Source of the DNA: Hippopus hippopus
Lineage: Eukaryota > Mollusca > Bivalvia > Cardiida > Cardiidae
Assembly: GCA_946811185.2 (NCBI GenBank)
Contig: OX328096.1
Location: 40,250,011 to 40,314,010, forward strand
Direction of reading: 5' to 3'
Length of the DNA stretch: 64,000 bases
A program made the translations under genes and the position numbers. The notes under the pieces were generated by a model, which saw only the letters and a list, made by a program, of their open reading frames with translations, ran no database searches and was not told where the DNA came from. The number at the start of each line of letters is the position of its first letter. Within the stretch, counting starts at the first letter, position 1. Of this stretch, positions 60,352-64,000 are shown in pieces.

Positions 60352-60407
60352 AGTGTAGATCAAGATCAGACTGCACAGACTGTACAGTCTGATCTTGGTT
60401 CTACACT
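60352..60407. repeat. MITE-B palindrome (AGTGTAGATCAAGATCAG...), USO1 5' flank
   Basis: 56-bp near-perfect palindrome: AGTGTAGATCAAGATCAGAC..ACAGAC / its complement ending CTACACT. Diverged relatives: about 9430-9480, 13168-13215, 14960-15012, 21300-21340, 23583-23615, 27085-27118, 33643-33690 and 48597-48640; those at 14960 and 33643 share its right flank (TCCGATA, then an ACTTTGAAATAGCA-like stretch). Confidence 0.65.
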
Positions 60408-60567
60408 ATCCGATAAGGGGATATTTTTCTCAAAAAAATAACTTTGAAATAGCAGTATTCAGGTTTTTAACATCAACCTAAAGGCTTTATTTAACTTTTT
60501 TTGGCGGGTTAATGATTAAATTGAATTATATAGTTAATCAAAAGCACAAGATGTAATAGTGAACTAT

Positions 60568-60796
60568 TTAACTCTTTACAAAACGAAAAAAATTACACCC
60601 CTCCAAATTGAAAGCTGTTCCAGACCATAAAGTTAAATGTGGCTCAAATGATGAAACCATATTCTGAAAGGGCTGAAAACAATATGGGAAAAGGAGAAAA
60701 TGCTGGTAGCCAGCATTTTCTCTCTTTCCCGCATTGTTTTCAAAGCGCTTCTTCCCCTTTTTCGTGAAAACTCGGGATTTTGTGGTAAAGGGTTAA
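60568..60796 (+). mobile_element. MITE-A copy with TTAA at both ends, USO1 5' flank
   Basis: TTAACTCTTTACAAAACGA to GATTTTGTGGTAAAGGGTTAA. Near-perfect core around ctggtagccag, with gcattgttttc at the outer right arm. It is the only full MITE-A copy outside the two genes' span on the right. Confidence 0.9.
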
Positions 60797-61299
60797 TATA
60801 CAAGACGTAAAATAACAGTTTAACATATCAGTTTCATGTTTACAATGATCTAAATAATGAATGACTGAAGGAATGACAAGGGTTCCCAGTCCAGTGAGGG
60901 TTTGTGTAGCTGGGATTTGCTACAAGATAACTGGGGGTTTCTATTTTTAGAACCATTCATAATTTTAAGCACTGTTGTGTACGAATTAGTGATATGAGCA
61001 TGATTTGCATAGGTCACTTAATTTACATATAAGCAAACATCATGTACCTTATCAATGACATCTTGTACTGTCTTTTACTTTGTAAGTAGACATGTTCAAT
61101 TCGGTATGGTAGAGATTCCGTGCTTTTTGTCAAATTTGTCATATATGACAAAATTAAGATTCCTAACAGTACTAAGTTATTTTCTATGAGGCAGTATTTG
61201 TCAACTGTGGGTATTTTTTGTTTACATTGAGTCTGGCTCAATCTGAATGCCTATTGACTAGCTTCGCTAGTCTAAAAATCGGACGGTTTCACTTGGGTA

Positions 61300-61690
61300 C
61301 GCCTAAAATGCGAAAAGGAGTCCTTTTCCTTTTCGCGAAAAGGATCTAAGATTTTACGAAAAGGAGTCAGACGAGACGACTCCTTTTCACGAAAAGGACT
61401 TAAGACTTTATGGAAAGGAGTGAGTCCATTTCGCGAAAAGGACTCAATATTCCACCAAAAAGACCCTTTTTTATAGTAGGACTTATTTTCACGAAAACAT
61501 TTGTTTATATGGTGTTTTCAACATCATATCAGTTATATCGCGGAAGCCAGTGCACCTGTCTATGCTTTCCTGGGGTCCAAAAAAAGGAGTCCTTTTTGTG
61601 AAGCAAGTCTGAAATTTATACGAAAAGGAGTCATTTCCATGCAAAAAGAAAAGATTTCATGAAAAGGACTCCTTCAATGAAAAAATAAAA
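61300..61690 (+). repeat. AAAAGGAGTCC palindromic array, copy 1
   Basis: Dense variants of GCGAAAAGGAGTCC and its complement (CCTTTTCGCGAAAAGG, GACTCCTTTTCACGAAAAGG) around a SINE fragment at 61500-61570. No coding frame. Confidence 0.75.
61500..61570 (-). mobile_element. SINE (family 1) 3' fragment
   Basis: Only the 3' body remains (gttttcaacatcatatcag..gccagtgcacctgtctatgc), at the same junction (tatggtg..) with the AAAAGGAGTCC repeat as the copy at 63244-63500. Confidence 0.75.
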
Positions 61691-61847
61691 TCCGTATTTT
61701 CTTTCAAATTTTTGGCACGAACGTTCTTGGTATGGTCGACTGGTCCAAAGTGATTGAAATGATATTGATCAGTTATACAATATCTAGAACTATATCTTCT
61801 AGGTATAGGTTAACAAAGCAATAATTGGAACCTTATGTATAGATAAC

Positions 61848-61880
<33 letters not shown>

Positions 61881-61884
61881 GAAT

Positions 61885-62170
61885 GAATGAATGAAGTTTT
61901 CAACATAATTTCAGTTTTATCGCGGCGGTCAGTGCACCTATCCATGCTTTCCTGGACTTTCTTTTTACCAGCACTCCACACAACATTCTTTTCAAGCCGC
62001 TGGCTGCTTTCCCACACAACCATCATCGAAACAATGGTCAGCGGTGACAGGAATGAAGGCAGTCGCAATGACTAGATCAATCCTCAGAAAGAAATTGGCT
62101 GAGTCGGCGATCGAACCAGCAGCCCTGTTCTCAAGCCCTGTACGCTACCAACTGAGCTGCCGGGGCTCGG
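61885..62170 (-). mobile_element. tRNA-derived SINE (family 1), USO1 5' flank
   Basis: Reverse orientation: (TTCA/TGAT)n tail at 61850-61905, body CGCGGCGGTCAGTGCACC, head CCGGCAGCTCAGTTGGTAGC read on the - strand. B box degenerate (TGGTTCGATCGCC). Confidence 0.85.
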
Positions 62171-62734
62171 CAAATTTATGGATAAAAATTATTTTTATGA
62201 ATGCAAAGAAGTAATATAGACCATTTGATATCAGATAGTAGCGCTGTGGCAAAACCGTCCATAAACTGCCTTGTAGATTGCAAGCGACTTTAGTACTAAA
62301 TTTCGAAGAGAAACGCATAAGTACGAGCAGTTTCAAGGAACGGGCCGCCGCGTTGCGTTTCAAATTACTTATTTATATAAAGATGGCAAATTCAGTGCGG
62401 AAATTGAATGTCGATCAAATGAGTACGACAAAAATTTAGATTAGAATAGGTTGAACTTTCGATTCCACGTAAACCATTTCGAGATGCCGCAAAATGAACA
62501 GAAACTGCTAGCGCGGATTTAAATGACTTACTCCCACAATAATGGTTTAAAAAACTATTGACCATAGAAAGGAGAACTCCGTTATGGAATAGAACAGCAC
62601 CAGACCGTCTTGAGAACGCATAAATAGTTCTTTAATATGCATTTGTTCTTATTACTGTGTGTGCTAGTTCAACTGACCAGGAGGAAAAGAAAGATAAATC
62701 AATGTCTGTTCAAAAAAACATTTCTGTCACAATG

Positions 62735-62972
62735 TCATGTCTGGTGTCTCAGCGATGCATCATAACAAGCAGGCCATCATACAATTATGGATCCATACAA
62801 TCAGTTTTCTCTAACAACTGACTGAATCATGAGGTAAACTGGTCCTTTGACATGCAGAAAATTGGCTAATAGCAAAAAGTTTCAGCCCATGGCAGCCTGT
62901 GCGGACTGCGCAGGCTAACCTAGATCAATACATTTTGCAGATGCATTAATCCCCATTTTCACAGAGCATGGC
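62735..62972 (-). mobile_element. MITE-C copy, USO1 5' flank
   Basis: gatgcatcataacaagcaggccatca, tcctttgacatgcagaaaattgg, gcctgtgcggactgcgcaggc, acagagcatggc. Confidence 0.78.
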
Positions 62973-63114
62973 ATAATAAGATAAACTCGAGAAAGGATAA
63001 AACACATATAAAAGCCAGATGGATTTGGAAAGGATTTAATAAGGCTAAGTGTACGTGTGAATTACCCCTTTTTTAAGTGACTCTGAAACATATTACAGAA
63101 TGTTCACCTTAGCT

Positions 63115-64000
63115 ATTCCTATTGTGAAAAGGAGTCCTATTTGTAAAAAAGAGTTCTGTTGTGAAAAGGATTCTTTATTTGTTGAGTGAAAAGGGGTAAG
63201 CTTAAAGTACGGAAAAGAGTGAAAAGTTCTTTTCGTAAAGCCAAGCCCGGTAGTGCACAGGACTTGAGATCATGAGTCGCTGGTTCGGATCCCCAGCTTA
63301 ACGAATTTCTGTCCAGGATTCATTCCTCTCTCATCGTGAGTCATTTGTTCGATGGTAGTTGTCTGGAAAAGCAGCCAGTTCCTTGAATAGAATATTGTGC
63401 GAAGTAGGTCTACTGTTAAAAGGAACTCCGGAAAAGGATAGATAGGTGCACTGGCCGCCGCGATATAACTGAAATGATGTTAAAAACACCATACAACTCT
63501 CTTTATGAAAAGAAGTCCTAATTTGAAAAGGGGTCTTTTTTATTGGTTGTAAAGTCCTTTTTGAGAAAAGGACTCACTCCTTTCCGTGAAATCTTAAGTC
63601 CTATTCGCGAAAAGGAGTCATCTGCTCTGACTCCTTTTCGCATTATCTCGCGCTAGATGGCATTCTACAAATACACATAGATCTAATTTGGGCATTCTGG
63701 GTACAGAACCGGACTACTTTTCAAAACGACAACCGTTACTTTGAATTTCAAAATAAAATAAACGTTTACTCAATAAAACGCTACCTGGTGCGATTCATTC
63801 AGCTATAATCAGCTAGCATGTAACCTATGCACCGGCTATTTATGAAAACAGCCCAGACAGGCTTGGGTAATAGCTTCGGAATACGCCCTACTTTTCCCTA
63901 CTATATGGGGTCGGTGATGCGTCATAGCAGACAGGTCGAATCTTCGAAAAATATGACATGCGCAGACAACGCTCCTTTTCGTAAAATTTTAGATCCTTTT
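63115..64000 (-). repeat. AAAAGGAGTCC palindromic array, inverted copy, runs off window
   Basis: Two stretches of the same motif (63115-63240 and 63505-63660) flank a SINE; read backwards they match the order of copy 1 (GGAAAGGAGTGAGTCC, GAAAAGGAGTCA). The motif resumes at 63970-64000 (CTCCTTTTCGTAAAATTTTA), so the array continues to the right. Confidence 0.7.
63244..63500 (+). mobile_element. tRNA-derived SINE (family 1), inside the AAAAGGAGTCC array
   Basis: Head shortened (AAGCCCGGTAGTGCACAGGAC), B box GGTTCGGATCC, body GGTGCACTGGCCGCCGCGATA, tail acaccatacaactctc. Palindromic AAAAGGAGT sequence flanks it on both sides. Confidence 0.8.

Larger units (their letters stand above)
57425..64000. 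other. Right flank without a recognised gene
   Basis: Contains a poly-C run (58483-58494), a MITE-B palindrome, one full MITE-A, one MITE-C, three family-1 SINE pieces, a TGAT/GAAT microsatellite (61850-61905) and the AAAAGGAGTCC arrays. A 100-codon open frame at 58232-58534 has no recognisable domain and contains the poly-C run, so I do not call it. Confidence 0.6.

Overview
The window is nuclear DNA from an animal, most likely a bivalve mollusc. The evidence is two metazoan genes split by many short GT-AG introns, AT-rich non-coding sequence, and a dense load of repeats of kinds typical of bivalves (elements with internal tandem arrays of about 150 bp, tRNA-derived SINEs, very abundant MITEs). 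No prokaryotic features are present. I cannot fix the genus.

Two protein genes are supported, converging tail to tail. PRIMPOL (primase-polymerase) lies on the + strand from the left edge to 10743. Nine in-frame exons give the last 467 residues, with motif II (SRH), motif III (DLG), the Cys-His-Cys-Cys zinc knuckle and an acidic C-terminus; the N-terminal exons with motif I lie to the left. USO1/p115 (Golgi vesicle-tethering factor) lies on the - strand from 57424 down to 20046. Twenty-two exons join without a phase break into a complete 945-residue protein: armadillo-type head, coiled-coil tail, acidic C-terminus. PrimPol acts in DNA damage tolerance and p115 in ER-Golgi traffic, so proximity is the only link seen between them.

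Layout: 1-10743 PRIMPOL; 10744-20045 intergenic, holding three tandem-array elements, SINEs and MITEs; 20046-57424 USO1, with introns packed with MITEs plus a deleted mariner, hAT-like elements and a miniature LTR element; 57425-64000 the USO1 5' flank with no recognised gene, holding SINEs, MITEs and an array of AAAAGGAGTCC-type palindromes.

The dominant repeat (here called MITE-A) is a roughly 225-bp TTAA-bounded element with TIR TTAACCCTTTACCACAC and a long near-perfect palindrome at its centre. I count about 40 whole or partial copies. The most unusual single object is a 575-bp element at 55493-56067: two 217-bp LTRs, a tRNA-Pro-type primer-binding site, a polypurine tract, 4-bp target duplications, no coding sequence, and inside each LTR a tRNA-like unit with intact Pol III A and B boxes. 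One tandem-array element also carries perfect estrogen-response-element palindromes in consecutive monomers.
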